In this document: piece after piece, positions 37,414 to 50,040 of the stretch | Layout: each line of letters begins with the position of its first letter | Numbering within the stretch: position 1 is the stretch's first letter | Source: Prosapia bicincta | Taxonomy: Eukaryota; Arthropoda; Insecta; Hemiptera; Cercopidae | Assembly (NCBI GenBank): GCA_036971475.1 | Contig: JBAIZL010000004.1 | Location: forward strand, 70,623,893 to 70,687,892 | Length of the DNA stretch: 64,000 nt | Reading direction: 5' to 3' | Notes under the pieces: model-generated | The model's database searches: none | Seen by the model: only the letters and a program-made list of their open reading frames with translations | What the model was told of the DNA's origin: nothing | Program-made: the position numbers and the translations under genes

Positions 37414-37662
37414 ATGTCAATGGAGACTCGTTCAAGTTCGGCTCTTTTTAAAAGGGCAGAACAGTTAAAACGTTGGGAAGATTCAGAAACAAATCGTGAA
37501 TCGCCAATTATTACCGGGAAGTCGAGAAAAATTAAATTTTCCGCAGGATGTGTCTTTTTAGCATCATGTGCAGCTGGAGACAAGGAAGAGGTTTTACGCT
37601 TGATACAGTCTGGTGCAGACATCGACACAGCCAACGTTGATGGATTAACTGCACTTCACCAG
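37414..37662 (+). CDS. PPP1R12A: myosin phosphatase targeting subunit, first coding exon
   Basis: ATG at 37414, 83 codons, then GTATGA. The encoded start MSMETRSSSALFKRAEQLKR, with WEDSETNRESP, matches the arthropod Mbs/MYPT N-terminus. The PP1-docking RVxF motif is K39-I40-K41-F42 (37528-37539), followed by the first ankyrin repeat: GCVFLASCAAGDKEEVLRLI, QSGADIDTANVDGLTALHQ. The exon ends in phase 0 after LTALHQ, where I recall the vertebrate intron lying. The product anchors the PP1 catalytic subunit to myosin light chain and other substrates. A second in-frame ATG two codons on could also be used. No further ankyrin exon was found to 64000, so intron 1 appears longer than 26 kb. Orthology to the single arthropod gene (Mbs) is inferred; the symbol is the vertebrate name. 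Confidence 0.92.
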
Positions 37663-38703
37663 GTATGACATTTTAAATTACCTAACAAATTAGAGACACT
37701 TCTGTAACAATAATAATATGATGACATTTACTGTATATTTACTTATTAGCTAATCTAAAACAGTGTCTTAATCTTCCTATTGCAGGCAAATATAATTTAT
37801 ACCTAAATCAGTAATTTTAATGGTTGATGCTTAGATCTGTACAGTAATAAAATTACTGATTCAGTCTATAAGCGATATTAGTTTTAAAATAAAAGAAGTT
37901 CTTTTGCTCTAGGCAACTTATTTATAAAAGGTAATTTCTACCATTTCTAAGACATTCATGAAATTAATGTTGTGCTTAATATAGATTTAAAGTGATAGTT
38001 CTTAGATATAAACTTTGATATGAAAAAAAAATTATATGGTCTGAAGATAAAATAATCCATTGAATGTTGAGTCTTTAACTGATGCCTTTGTCAGAAAATT
38101 TACATTAAGATTTATTTTATTTCGTGTGAAAATAGTTCTGAAATTTTCTACAATGCAAAAATTTCACATTTTTTTGCCCTTTTACAGTGTATATTCAACA
38201 CTTATTTTATAATACATTTTGCAATGTTCGTTTCACATTTTATTATTATGAACCACAAAAACAAAAACATTAATTTTGTATGTAGGTTAGGTCGAGTTAA
38301 ACATAAAAGTAATTGAGTACCACAAAGTAAAGTATTACTTAAATTAACTAGAAGGGACAATATTAAAATGTATATAATAATACTAGATGAGATTCATTTG
38401 GAGTAATACCATAATCTTAATTTCATAATATCTCATCATTGCTGCAACTCTACCTATATTTGCTTATTTCTTAAAAAGTTGTTGCAATTTATAAACAACT
38501 TGTTAAACATTACTTGGAATTATCATGATGGAAGCATGAACGCTTTAACGACCCTTTAGAATCATAAATTACTTATGAAATATTCTTTACATACAACTGC
38601 AAAATGTTACAATAAATTACTATTTACTTATTGAACAAAAATATAGCTACTTAGTATTGGTAATAGCATTGGTTATAAAAAACAAAAACGTAAACTTTCT
38701 AGT
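37663..38703. other. presumed MYPT intron 1, no recognisable feature
   Basis: AT-rich, no long frame. Confidence 0.5.
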
Positions 38704-38961
38704 AATTATTAAGATCAGCGACTATCGCTCCGATCAGCGAAATGTTTTTTCCTGATAGATTTACCTTGCTCAACACGAAACTAAAGTTATTTTCAACGGC
38801 AAACACATATTAACTTAAGAAAACAAGGTTAGGTTAGGTTATTATTTTTTAAAAAATGTCTTTACAGTAAAAAAGCCTTATGATTCGTGTTCAGCAAGTT
38901 CAAATTAATCAGGAAAAAAAAATTTGCTGATCAGAGGGGTAGTCTCTGATCTTAATTACCA
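38704..38961. mobile_element. short MITE with inverted ends
   Basis: TTAAGATCAGCGACTATCGC, with TCCGATCAGCG on the left, is matched inverted by CTGATCAGAGGGGTAGTCTC, TGATCTTAATT on the right. Similarity extends about 75 bp inward through a TTGCTCAACACGAA segment. The interior has GGTTAGGTTAGGTT. Confidence 0.75.
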
Positions 38962-40511
38962 ATTTTCTATACAAAAATAAATAATTTCTTAAAAGTTAAA
39001 ACACTTGGGGGTAATAGTTTACGGATATACCACCATGTACGATTTTTTTGCTGTCCATATATGTTATTTGAAAATAAATTCTAACCAAACAAAAAATGAT
39101 TAAAAACCTTTGGAACAATAAATAGTCCTTGGAAATTTTGGTAAATATTGATACAAAAACATATCCTAACTTGATAAATATAAGCCACTTCTACATGAAT
39201 AAATTGTTGAAAAAAATCAATTGTTTGTTATATTACTATAAAGCTATATTGAAATATAGTTTACATATTATTTGGTTAGAATAGATTTGGTTTTTAAACA
39301 AATAAGAAATTAACTAAAGTGACATTAAGAAAATAATTAATAACCAAACGTCATCAGTTTTGGTCAATGAAAAAAAATTGTCTATTGATAAAGACATATA
39401 TTTTATGAACAAGAAATAAATAATAAAACTTCTTACTGGCGCCTCAAAAATTTAAAACATAAAAGGTATAAAATCCAAGTTTTAATTTTTGCGGGACAGA
39501 GCGCTACATGAGAATATGGCTATAAAGTATTTGGTTAGATTTGGATCTTAAATGAAAATAACTACTAATCTAAGCCAATGATCTATGCTTTGTGTGAATC
39601 TCTGCCTTGTTCAGTTTGACAATGCAAATGAAGCCTATCCAAGGTGGTGGAATAATGGTAAAGTACGTATTTGGTGTTCATTGTTAGCCATACATGAAAA
39701 AAAAAATTAATTCCATGAAATGCTCTAATTTTAAGATACCATCGGACAATAGCGTGTACAATGAATTCTTCTAGTCTTCTATTGTGCTTAAGTGTTTATC
39801 ATTTTATATGTATCCAACCATTTCATAGTTTCAGTGTTACCATTTTGTTATATTAATTTTTTTAGAACTATATTTGTTTTAATTGGTTACTTTGTAGCTA
39901 TATTGTGAAATATGTGTTATTAATGTAAATAATTGAAAATAAGATTTAATCTTGCTTTTTTCCGTGTGTTGCTACATTCAGGTTGTTTTATAATTTGTAA
40001 AATTTAACAACTAGCATATTTATGGTCTACATTTTAAATTGCTTGTGTGTTTAGAATATATATCTGCTTAGAATTTGTGATGAGCATATATAGTTAAGTA
40101 TTGCCCTTATTTTTCCATACAAAAAGAATAAATTCAGTAGGCAAAATTACTACTGAATATGAAAGATTATGTTGATTGTCCCACACAGAATTTTTTCAAT
40201 GATTTTTTATAGTTTTAGAACTAAAATAAACACATTAGAATTTTATTGAGGTAGTAGAGGTCAAATTGTAATAATGTAAATGAGTTTCTGTGATGAAACA
40301 AATGTAGACTTATTTGTCCACTGGTCTTATATTACATTCATCATTTTAATCCTGTAATGTGTATGTTATAAACACTTGGGCTATATTTTGAAAAAACCCA
40401 CTTTTACTAGGTTACTAATGCCAAATTGTACATAAAATAATATATATTTTGTTTTGCTAAAAGGAATGAAATCGATCATGAATATATGAGTATTGGTTAA
40501 GTAATATGAAA
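38962..40511. other. presumed intron, no assignable feature
   Basis: A phrase like TATTTGGTTAGATTTGG recurs near 39270 and 39530, suggesting old repeats, but no element could be bounded. Confidence 0.35.
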
Positions 40512-40710
40512 TTTCTTGATGTAATCATCTTGAATTCACTGATTAAACTAATTTTAAACTACTTAACTAAGTGAATACGTGATTGCTTACACGTTTCAAA
40601 ACGCTGGCCCAGTAGAGGGTTAGCTTCGTAAAAGGAACGATCGTTTTGAAACCCGTCAGCAAGTAAGCAATTACGTATTCACTTATTTAAGTAGTTTAAA
40701 GTTAGTTTAG
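40512..40710. mobile_element. Penelope-type palindrome (copy 3 of the 32834 family)
   Basis: TTTTAAACTACTTAACTAAG, TGAATACGT is matched inverted by ACGTATTCACTTATTTAAGT, AGTTTAAAG. The core CCAGTAGAGGGTTAGCTTCG and AAAAGGAACGATCGTTTTGA equals the PLE 3' end at 34345-34390. Confidence 0.75.
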
Positions 40711-41529
40711 GCAAATATGAAATATTTTTGTTTTATCTATATTTGTATTAGATACTAAACCATAATCCTATCTATCATGCACAACCTTCATACCCTTCAT
40801 AGCAGTACTATATGGTAAATACAAACTTCGGTAAAGGTTTTTGTAAATTTAGTAGGGAATTTTTGTTTGAGCTGGATTCAGTAACATTGTCTTAGGCAAT
40901 AAATGTATTCTAGCTGTTATTTTATTGGTTATTAAAAATGGGTTTTAAGTTTCCATCACTGTTAACTAACACATTGTTGATAAGACTAGACAAAAATTGT
41001 GTAAACTTAATTTTTCCATTTACGTATCTTACTCAAAATACATTCTAAACAAACAAAAAAATTATTTATGTTTCAAACCATAAGTAATGGTAAAACTTTC
41101 ATAAATTATTAGCAATATAGCGCCTCAGTAAAAAAAAAAACAAACTGCGTGAAGGAATTCTACATGAATTTGTCCATTTTGTTTGACTACATTATTACAT
41201 TGCTATATTAAAATATTTGTGTGTAAAGATTTAAGTGGAATAAATTTTGGTGGTAAGAAAAACGAAATTTTGTAATAAACTTAACTCACACTGTGTTAAA
41301 TATATTTCCACTGTTTAGCAACAGTATTACATCATATGTGTGATGAGGTGACATGACTTAACGTTATGATGATAAATATATTTTTGTGGTTTTTTCATAA
41401 ACAAACCTAGCAAAAGTGGATTGTTATAATTATCAATGATTTAAGTGATTATATTCTTAGAAAATTATTTTATAACTAAGCTAGAGCCTTACAGTGCAGA
41501 TATATTTCAAAATCGTTTTATTTATGTAC
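40711..41529. other. presumed intron, no recognisable feature
   Basis: AT-rich. Confidence 0.45.
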
Positions 41530-41850
41530 CCCTCTGATACTTACCATTCTTTTCCTCAAGGTCGCAGATGTATGATTTATGAGTGTTGGGGTTCAATATA
41601 GGAGGGTTGTATAATATGTATTTGAAAAGAGTGTTACATTCAAAAGTGTGTTCAAATATTTCTGTATAGTTGAAGTGTTTTCTGTTAGTGGTTAGTTTCT
41701 TGCTATGGTTAGGTTCATGGTGAATGTTTAATTTATGCTTGATCTTTGTATATGTTTGTTTGGTGTCTTGTATTTGTGTTGTGTAGCTTAAAGTTCTTTG
41801 AATCTTGTCTGTTGAATGTTCTATCAGTTTGGCCAGCGTAGAAGCTCGTA
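41530..41850 (-). mobile_element. Penelope-like GIY-YIG fragment, decayed
   Basis: Minus strand: FYAGQTDRTFNRQDSKNF (YIG-type motif YAGQT), then after a frameshift LSYTTQIQDTKQTYTKIKHK, LNIHHEPNHSKKLTTNRKHF, NYTEIFEHTFECNTLFKYIL. The layout is that of the GIY-YIG tail of PLEs. Confidence 0.6.
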
Positions 41851-42835
41851 AGATTCAAGGATCAAATTGACATAAAAACATACATTCGAAATCTAGCTAT
41901 GCAACACCCAACAGGCATATAAAAACATCGAGACTAATTTAAAGATTTTTTATGTACTAAACCAAAAAACTAAACTCTAGAATTTTTTTAAAAATATATA
42001 AATATCTCTACAGAAAAATAATAATTTTAAAAAACAAACACACTCTTAGAATCTAACACTATTTTCCAATACATAGTACACAACCCCCCCCCCTCCAATG
42101 CCACATTCATACTTTCACTCCCCTGCAACCTTAAGTGAAAGCTTTCAGGGGCAGTGGTAGGCTCTTTGAGAATGATTTTTAAGTAACATATAAGAAAAGA
42201 AACAGTTTTCTATTGCATGTAAACTTATATCTTGTAAATTCCATTTGTTTGCTGAATTCGATGATACTATTAATGAATTTGTGATTTTAATACAACCAAA
42301 ACAATCTTAACTTGGCTCTTTGTTGGTATGTCGTAAAATAAGTATATTTTATTCAATTGAAAAATTGTACTATGTAATAAAGAAACCTTTAGTTTGTAAA
42401 GTTTTGTGTGTTGTAAACTTGGGTTTATGTTTGCATTTTTTCGAACAGTAACCACTGTTATGGTTTCCCTTATGGTTTAAAATCACCTGTTTCTGGTTGA
42501 GAATGAGTTATTTTAGTTACATGTATGAAAAGGAAAAACATCAGTGTTTGTTAAGTATTGTCTTGAACATTGTTTCTTTGGATCGGATGTGTCTGTCAGT
42601 ATTCATTAAGAAATAGATTGGATATTTTAGAGTTAAGGTGTAATATAACAGTTGTATAAAGTTATTGTTACCTTTGGCATTGCTTTGGATATTCGCACAA
42701 AAACAGAATTTTGTATATAAATAATAGAATGATGTTTTTGAAATATTGAATGACAGCAATTATGAGTCTGGCACTATTAGTGAAGAAAAAATTATAAACG
42801 ATAACATTAAAAAAAATTAAAAAAAAAAATTTTCT
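41851..42835. other. presumed intron, no recognisable feature
   Basis: AT-rich; short frames without motifs. Confidence 0.45.
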
Positions 42836-44695
42836 AGGCGAAAAACCTATCAAGGTTATTTATTGCCTAACTAAAGTTTTATTTTAAAATAAATGTTACA
42901 TAAATAAAACTAATCAAAATAAAATGAAATAAATGTTTAAAACTTATTGTAACTATCTAGAACTAAAGAAACTAAAATTATACAAAATTTAAATATTATT
43001 AAATAGATTCAGGTGGCGTAAGAAAGCGAGGACATGGCCGATAGCCATGACATCATCCCTTAAAACCACCTTTAAACTACCTCGAAGATTGTAATGAATA
43101 TACAAATTGGTCAACTCGTTACAATCAAGCAGAATGTGCTTAATTGTGATGGTACTTCCACAAAACTGACATAGTGGTGGATCCTCATGTCGCATCAACC
43201 ATCCATGCGTTAACAAAGAGTGGCCAATGCGAAGTCGAGTAACCACCACTTCTTCCCTATGATTCGAACAAACGGATGTCTTCCATGGTCGGACAGTATT
43301 TTTGACGTCCCTCAGCTTGTTTCTATTTACATTTTGCCATTCTTCATTCCAAACAGAAAATAGTGTAGTTTTAACATTGCATACAAAATCTGATGCCATC
43401 ACACGTTGTGTCGATGGCACCATACCTGTAGCTAATTTTGCACCTTTGTCTGCTTTAGTGTTTCCGAATATTCCGCAGTGACCAGGCACCAAAAGAAATG
43501 ACACCTCGTAATTGGAGTCTGTGTATTGAACACAAGATGTCTCCAACTAAAGGGTTCTTAGTGTACATTTCCTGAATAGCCTGCAAAGCACTTTTGGAAT
43601 CACAACACAAAAGATATTTAGATTTTGCAGACGTAATTGATCTTAAAGCTTGGAAAATTGCATAAAGTTCTGCGGTAAAAATGCTACTGGCTGAGGGCAA
43701 TCCGTAGGTGAAGGTTTGTCCTTCCATATAAAATGCACATCCTATCCCATTGTCCAGTTTTTAACCGTCTGTGAATATAGTCACAGTATGTTGATGGTTT
43801 AGTTGTATCTGCAAAAACTCCTGACGATAAATAATGTCAGGAGTATTGTGTTTTTGGTACCTGGACAATGAGAAGTCAAATTTTGGCATTCGTATTGTCC
43901 ATGGAGGGATGTAGCACAATGTATGTTCTAAATTTAGGTTACTAAAAATGCTCAACGTTCTTATTCCGAAAGGAGCAGTCGAACGTTGTCGCACATTGTA
44001 ACGATCCTCGAGGTAGTTATAAAAAACTGCTTTGAATGCCGGATGTTTAGGTTTACTTCGAAGACCAGTGTAATATGAAATTTGTAGCATTTGACGTCGC
44101 ATTGAGAGAGATGGTTCTCCAGCTTCAACTAGAAGGCTGGAGATTGGGCAGAGAGATCTAAAAGCACCACTAGAAAGTCTAAGGCCAGCGTGATGTATTG
44201 AATCCAGGAGTTTCAGAACCATAGGTCGAGCGGTTTAATAGATTATACAGCCATAATCTATGCGCGATCTTACAACGGCCCCATAGAAACGGAGCATACA
44301 GCTTCTGTCTGCTCCCCAATTGGTACCACTAAGAACTCTCAACATATCCAATATCTTGATTCACCGGGTCCTCAAATCACGCACATGCGGATTCCATGAA
44401 AGTCTTTTATCCAATAAAAGACCCAAAAATTTCACATTATCCACGGTCTGAAGCCGCATACCATCAAGATAAAGGATAGGTTCCTGATGTTGCCTGCGAT
44501 GACTAAATGCTATACACTGGGTCTTCAAAGCCGAAAACTTGAAGCCCGTTTAAACGATAACAAGCTGACTAAATAAATCAAGATAAAGGATAGGTTCCTG
44601 ATGTTGCCTGCGACAACCAAATGCTATACACTGGGTCTTCAAAGCCGAAAACTTGAAGCCCGTTTAAACGATAACAAGCTGACTAAATAAATCAA
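42836..44695 (-). mobile_element. LINE (RNase H-containing, I-like group), 5'-truncated, minus strand
   Basis: From 44695 leftward: end of the RT domain (GFKSFSALKTQCIAF-type strand, DNVKFLGLLLDKRLSWNPHV, MLRFYGAVVRSRIDYGCIIY); linker frame 44222-43761; RNase H (SIFTAELYAIFQALRSITSA, LLCCDSKSALQAIQ, then VSFLLVPGHCGIFGNTKADK, containing the TAELYAI, CDSKSAL and VPGHxGxxGNxxAD elements); and a C-terminal zinc-finger-like segment (HEDPPLCQFCGSTITIKHIL, LDC) ending at 42989. The 3' UTR is 42988-42836. Frames shift at about 43740 and 43545, so it is inactive. A related 3' end sits at 50247-50610. Confidence 0.88.
44467..44693. repeat. 113-bp tandem duplication at the truncated 5' end of the LINE
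   Basis: ATCAAGATAAAGGATAGGTT to GACTAAATAAATCAAGAT occurs twice, differing at only a few positions (GATGACTAAA versus GACAACCAAA). Confidence 0.95.
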
Positions 44696-45539
44696 GATGT
44701 GAATACTAAAAATAAGAGATTTTTTCAATATGCAATTTAAAAAGATGATGGTATGCTTCTTGCACCAAAAAGGAAATGGATCAAAAATGAGTCTAAAATT
44801 TCATTTATTGTTACAAATTGACACTACATAGTTTTGCTAATATTTATGAAGAAACTATTGAAACAATCTCCTAAAGCAGCCATTTTATCGATGCTTTCTT
44901 TATAGCATGAAATTTATATCTTCGAACCTTTATGTCGAAATTTAAAATAAAAATTTACTCATGTTACTTTCAATAGAAAGTCCAATTAAGTTCTTGGCAA
45001 GGAAGGGGAAAATTTTCAATCCTTAAACTGTCAATTTAAATAAATTTCTTTTAAATTTTGTTTTTAGGCTTTCATAACTCCTATGTGTAGTAAACCAATA
45101 ACGGATGCATCACTGATGGCATTGTAATCTTTTAATCTCTTTCTTAATTGTGTCTATTTTGTTCAATCAGAATGTTACTGTGGTTTGTTCTCCACAATAA
45201 AATCCCATTTGTAAAAAATCATTCCATGTATTGGTGGCCTTATAACTTGTAGTGTTCCAAGCGTTGATGGAAATGGACTAGTAATGTTTGTAAAATATTC
45301 TGTCCCTAGTTTTATATACACGATAATTAGGATCTATGCCCTGTAGATGTTTTCCTCCATCTCTACCTACAGACATTTCCAACATTCTTTCACTACTCAA
45401 ATATATTATGAATTCATACATGAAGGGACATATTGTCATAAAATAAAATTAGTGCCGGTCCTGCTTATTTGTTTCCTTGCGGGTGTTCTGGTATTTCTGC
45501 AGAGGAGTGAGCGACTAGGCTGGTATAGGGAGAGGTAAA
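44696..45539. other. presumed intron, no assignable feature
   Basis: A 63-codon frame at 45347-45538 has a hydrophobic run but no known family. Confidence 0.4.
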
Positions 45540-46580
45540 TCTTAATTTCTTGCTATGTCATAAGTCATTTCATACCAAATCAACCAATTTTGTTGTATGG
45601 TTTGGACCTTTACCTTTTAAATTTCTTTGTATACAAGTTGTACCATCCAAGACAAGATGATGAATTACACTATCCAAGTCTAAAATTTTAGGTTTTAAAG
45701 TTACAGGCTTTTAAGTTAGAGGCTTAAGTGACCTACCAATGTTTTGTATAATAGGTACGAAGTACCTACTGCGTTACTATCCTAATCAAGCTATTTAGTT
45801 GTTCTTGTAGCAACAAGTTCATTTTAAGTGCATGGTTTGTGCTTCTAAATGGATATAAAAACATATTTTTAATTATCTTGATTTTTAATTTGTTATTACA
45901 ACTAACTTTGATTTATTCCCTGTTATTTATTGCAGTATAAATTGTTACACATACGGCAAACTATACTTTGTAGGATATATATAGTTTGTAAGTAGTTAAA
46001 TTATTTTAAGAGGATAAGAAAATGTAAATGTTCTTAATAATCTGTTAGGATATTTTTCCAAAGCATGAGAAGATATTTTCATTTCATTAGGACTAAAGGT
46101 ATACTTTCTTTCCCTGTCTTTTTGCAGTAGAGTTTATCCTGGCACTATTAATATATCCCTTAGTTCTGAATGGAAGAAAGAACTACTTGGTCTTTTAGGA
46201 TGTAAAAAATTGATTCTATACATGTTGTTGTCTTTTTCTTCGATGCACCCAAGCCACCAAGAGTTGTATGCCTCTGTTACAAAACCAGACATGTTATTCT
46301 CTAAGTCAGTTGGTGTTATTTGATACACTGATGTCACACATTTAAGAGATTCATCTCGGTCCAAATAATATGGTTTAACAATAATTTGGCTTTCAGAAAC
46401 GGGTATTGTTTTTGAAAAATGCAAAATACATCCTGTTTGATTTTTTGAAAAAAAATTATTTGGTATATACTATAACTGAGAACATTCAAGCAAAATTTCA
46501 GAATGATATTAAGAAAAATATACTCATTAAAAAAATATTTTGCTATCAGAGTACACGCTGGCTATGGGCCAGTGTCATAG
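45540..46580 (-). pseudogene. uncharacterised arthropod repeat-gene family, minus-strand copy, rearranged
   Basis: The minus frame 46424-46134 reads VTSVYQITPTDLENNMSGFV, TEAYNSWWLGCIEEKDNNMY, RINFLHPKRPSSSFF, a C-terminal module of a repeat protein that I recognise from arthropod genomes but cannot name. The 3' non-coding part (46130-45540) is the reverse complement of 49140-50040. The segment 46425-46580 is the reverse complement of 49565-49715, which in the other copy lies on the far side, so this copy has been internally rearranged. Confidence 0.65.
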
Positions 46581-46729
46581 CAACTTAGTATCGATCCTCA
46601 ATATGTACATTCTAATTTTCCTGGTTCCTGGTTTGGCCTTTTTATTGTTTTACAAATTACACACTAATTATTAAGGCCTATGACTGATAAATTATCATCC
46701 CAACTTGAAATGAGGTAGCGTTGAATTAA

Positions 46730-47282
46730 AGCAAACTGTCAATATTCTGACTGATTATGGCCCAATCAAGGCTCTACAAAGGCTAGGGACAGATGATTTT
46801 ATTAATAATTTTTTAGAAACACTCCTTAAGCTTAAGACACGTGCATTTATTTCAAATCAGCAAAATGAACACTATAGTGAAATAAAGGAAAACCTTACTG
46901 AGGGCATTGTAAAGGCTAAGTGCCAGTTGTTTGCTACATCTCATGACAAGAGTGCTTGCGATGGTCTTGGCAGAACTATAAAAGGTTAACAGCTAAAGCC
47001 AGCCTACAAAGACCGATCAACACATTTTGACTCTAAGGCAACTTTATGATTTTGCTCCCTGACAATATAAGCAGCATTGACTGTGAGTTGTGTACAACAC
47101 AAAATTATGAAGAGGTTCAAAAGTTTTTGCTCCCTTGGCTTAATGATTCCAAAGCATTTGCAGAAACACATAGTTTCATTCAGTATCTTAGAGCAAAATT
47201 ATTGTTAAACTATATTATTTAAGTCGAGATGAAACCCTTAAACCTGTGACATCAGTGTATCAAATAAAACCAAGGGTAGATG
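46730..47282 (+). pseudogene. uncharacterised arthropod repeat-gene family, plus-strand copy, part 1
   Basis: The plus strand reads YGPIKALQRLGTDDFINNFL, then KAKCQLFATSHDKSACDGLG, RTIKG-stop, and after breaks SRDETLKPVTSVYQIKPR. The FATSHxKxxCDGxGxTxK signature recurs in many arthropod repeat proteins (from memory; function unknown). The last part overlaps the beginning of the minus copy's peptide. Interrupted at 47283 by a TIR element; continues at 48972. Confidence 0.6.
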
Positions 47283-47826
47283 CACATGAACTTGAAAGTA
47301 ATTAGGGGCACCGAGGTAGTTTTCAATCCAATCTTTTTGACACCTATCAGAGTTACAGTGCACATGAGATAGGTATCTGCAACATTTCAATCCTATCTTT
47401 TTGATATTTATTTTCCATGTTGGAGACTGGCTTCACTCTATGTTGTTTCTCCTACGAGATGTATCGAAAACAAGTGCAACTTTACAAAAAGAAAATAGTT
47501 TTTTCGTTCTTAGTGTGCAACTGTTCATTTTCTCTTGCTTCCTGTATAGTTCTCCTTGATGATCTTCCATTTAATTGTGAGCTTTTTAAACTGGATCAAA
47601 CAAATAGAAAAAAATTTTTTGTTATTGTTTAGAACTAATATATTTGATAATAATATTATATTATGATAGGCCTCAGATATTGCCAAAAGCTACTGTAATC
47701 AAACTTGTTTGCTGTTTCCCGAATAAATTGGTCGTTTACATTGAATGGAAATGTCCATAGAGTGTATTACTCATTGATTCTTTTTAGTAGATTAAAAAAA
47801 AAAAATTGCTGATAGATTTAATTACT

Positions 47827-47873
<47 letters not shown>

Positions 47874-48971
47874 ATAGATTGAATAGTAACTATTAAAAAT
47901 TAATATCTTAAACTATAAATGTAAGTAATTCCTCATTGATATTAATAACAAATTATCAATCTTTTAATAATTAATGCCAAAGTTTAATGTGAATTGGTTA
48001 TTCAATCATATTTAGAGTTATACATACAAATAATATGACATTAGTAATTATATTATCAAAAATTTACCTGATAAAATAAAACAGATAGAAAGTAAGCTGC
48101 GGTGCATGTGCGCTGTCGCATTACCAACTGTGTGCTAGAGGAACGCTGGCGATAGAATTACCGCTAGATAGGAAAAAGAAACCTGCGTCAGCCCAGATAC
48201 CTACCGAGATAGGCCGAGGGTATCGGCGTCCTATGTGGGTTGTCCCATTACTCCCAAGGTATGCGTTGCATGTGCACTGTTGCATTACTAACTGTGTACT
48301 AGAGGAATGCTGGCGATAGAATTGCCGCTAGATTGGAGAAGAAACCTGCGTCAGCCCAGATACCTACCGAGATAGGCCGAGGGTATCGGCATCCTATGTG
48401 CGTTATCCCATTACTCCCAAGGTATGCGTTGCATGTGCACTGTTGCATTACTAATTGTGTACTAGAGGAATGCTGGCAATAGAATTGCCGCTAGATTGGA
48501 GAAGAAACATGCGTCGGCCCAGATACCTACCAAGATAGGCGAGGGTATCGGCGTTGCATGTGCGTTGCCCCATTACTCCCAACGTATGCGTTGCATGTGC
48601 ACTGTCGCATTACCAACTGTGTTCTAAGGGAACGTTGATGATAGAATTGCCGCTAGATTGGAGAAGAAACCTGCGTCGGCCCAGATACCTACCTCGGTAT
48701 AGGCCGAGGGTATCGGTTCCCATGTGAGTTGCTCCATTACTCCCAAGGTATGCGCTGCATGTGCACTGTCGCATTACCAACTGTGTACTAGAGGAACGTT
48801 GGCGATAGAATTGCCGCTAGATAGGAGAAGAAACCTGCTTCAGCCCAGATACCTATCGAGATAGTCAGAGGGTATCGGCGTCCCATGTGCGTTGCCCCAT
48901 TACTCCCAAGGTATTTCTGCCAATCTGATTGAAAACTATCTCAGCGTCCTGATTACTTTGAAGCTCATGTG
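47283..48971. mobile_element. 1.7-kb TIR element inserted in the repeat gene
   Basis: Left end CACATGAACTTGAAAGTAAT, with GTAGTTTTCAATCCAATCT; right end, reverse-complemented, CACATGAGCTTCAAAGTAAT, with ATAGTTTTCAATCAGATTGG. TIRs of about 50 bp, near 78 % identical by eye. The host reading is resumed on both sides (VYQIKPR to 47282; NIMFGFATEPYNSWWLGCIS from 48985), showing an insertion. The interior has a 71-codon frame (47417-47632) of unknown nature, an (AC)n(AT)n microsatellite (47830-47872) and a tandem array next to the right TIR. No target duplication was clear, so the superfamily is open. Confidence 0.75.
48098..48911. repeat. 163-bp tandem repeat, five units
   Basis: ATGCGTTGCATGTGCACTGT-type starts at about 48098 (diverged), 48261, 48424, 48586 and 48750. 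Each unit contains CCCAGATACCTACCGAGATA, GGCCGAGGGTATCGGC. It is notably more GC-rich than its surroundings and lies within the TIR element against its right end. Confidence 0.95.
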
Positions 48972-50040
48972 GCGCCTAACCTTAGAGAATATAATGTTTG
49001 GTTTTGCGACAGAGCCATACAACTCTTGGTGGCTTGGGTGCATTTCTGAAAAACAACATGTATAGAATCAACTTTTTACATCTAAAGGTCCAGGTCACTC
49101 TCTCTTCTATACATAACCAAGAAATATATTAATAGTGTCAGGATGCACTCTACTGCAAAAAGTGGATCCATCAACAGCAAGAGGAAGAACCTATACCTTG
49201 AGGGATAATGAAATGAAAATATCTTCTCATGGTTTGGAAAAATATCTCAACAGATTATAAAAAACATTTAAATTTTGTTATTCGCTTAAAATAATTTTAC
49301 TACTTACAAATATATATATCTTAGAAAGTATAGTTTGCCATATGTGTAACAATTTATACTGCAATAAAGAACACCGAATGACTCAAGGTTAGTTTTAATA
49401 ATATTCAATATCAAGACAATTGAAAATGTGTGTTCATATCCATTTAGTGGGACAAAACAAGCACTTAAAATGAACTTGCTAGAAGAACAACTAAATAGCT
49501 TGATTAGGATAGTAACTCAGTAGTTACTTCGTACCTGTTATGAAAAACATTGGCATGTCACACCTAGGCAGTGTGTACTCTGATAGATAATATTAAAAAA
49601 AAATAAGAACACATTGGTATCCCATTCTGAAATATTGCATTAATGTAGTCAGTTATAGTACAAACAATTTTTTGAAAAAAATCGAAGGGGATGTATTTTG
49701 GGTTTTTCAAACACAGTTTATGGCGGGTTAATACAAAAATCAAAATGCAACAAATACACTCGTGTAGCATATCAAATTAAAGAGCATTTCAAATGTAAAA
49801 GATTGACACAAATTTTCAGTTCTCTATGTGCTATAGGTGTTTGGGTACAGAATTTTGAGATTTCGAAACACATCCGAAAAACTTTAATTTTTGGATTTTT
49901 AAAAGCTTGTAACTCAAAGACCAAAAGTCAGAAAAATCTAATATTTTACATTTTTGCTAGACTTGGTTGATGTCACTAGTATATAAAAAATCAAAGAAAT
50001 CTAAGAAGTCAAGGTTCAGACAGTTGGCTGATTTGGCATG
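48972..50040 (+). pseudogene. uncharacterised arthropod repeat-gene family, plus-strand copy, part 2
   Basis: Resumes with NIMFGFATEPYNSWWLGCIS at about 48985, followed by stops. 49140-50040 is the inverted counterpart of 46130-45540, including TTGGCTGATTTGGCATGGAA near 50022. Confidence 0.65.

Noticed and set aside
38990..39720. Possible TIR element (similar phrases TTTGGTTAGATTTGG and TACCACCA/GGTGGTGGAA)
   Set aside because: Ends and arms could not be aligned convincingly.
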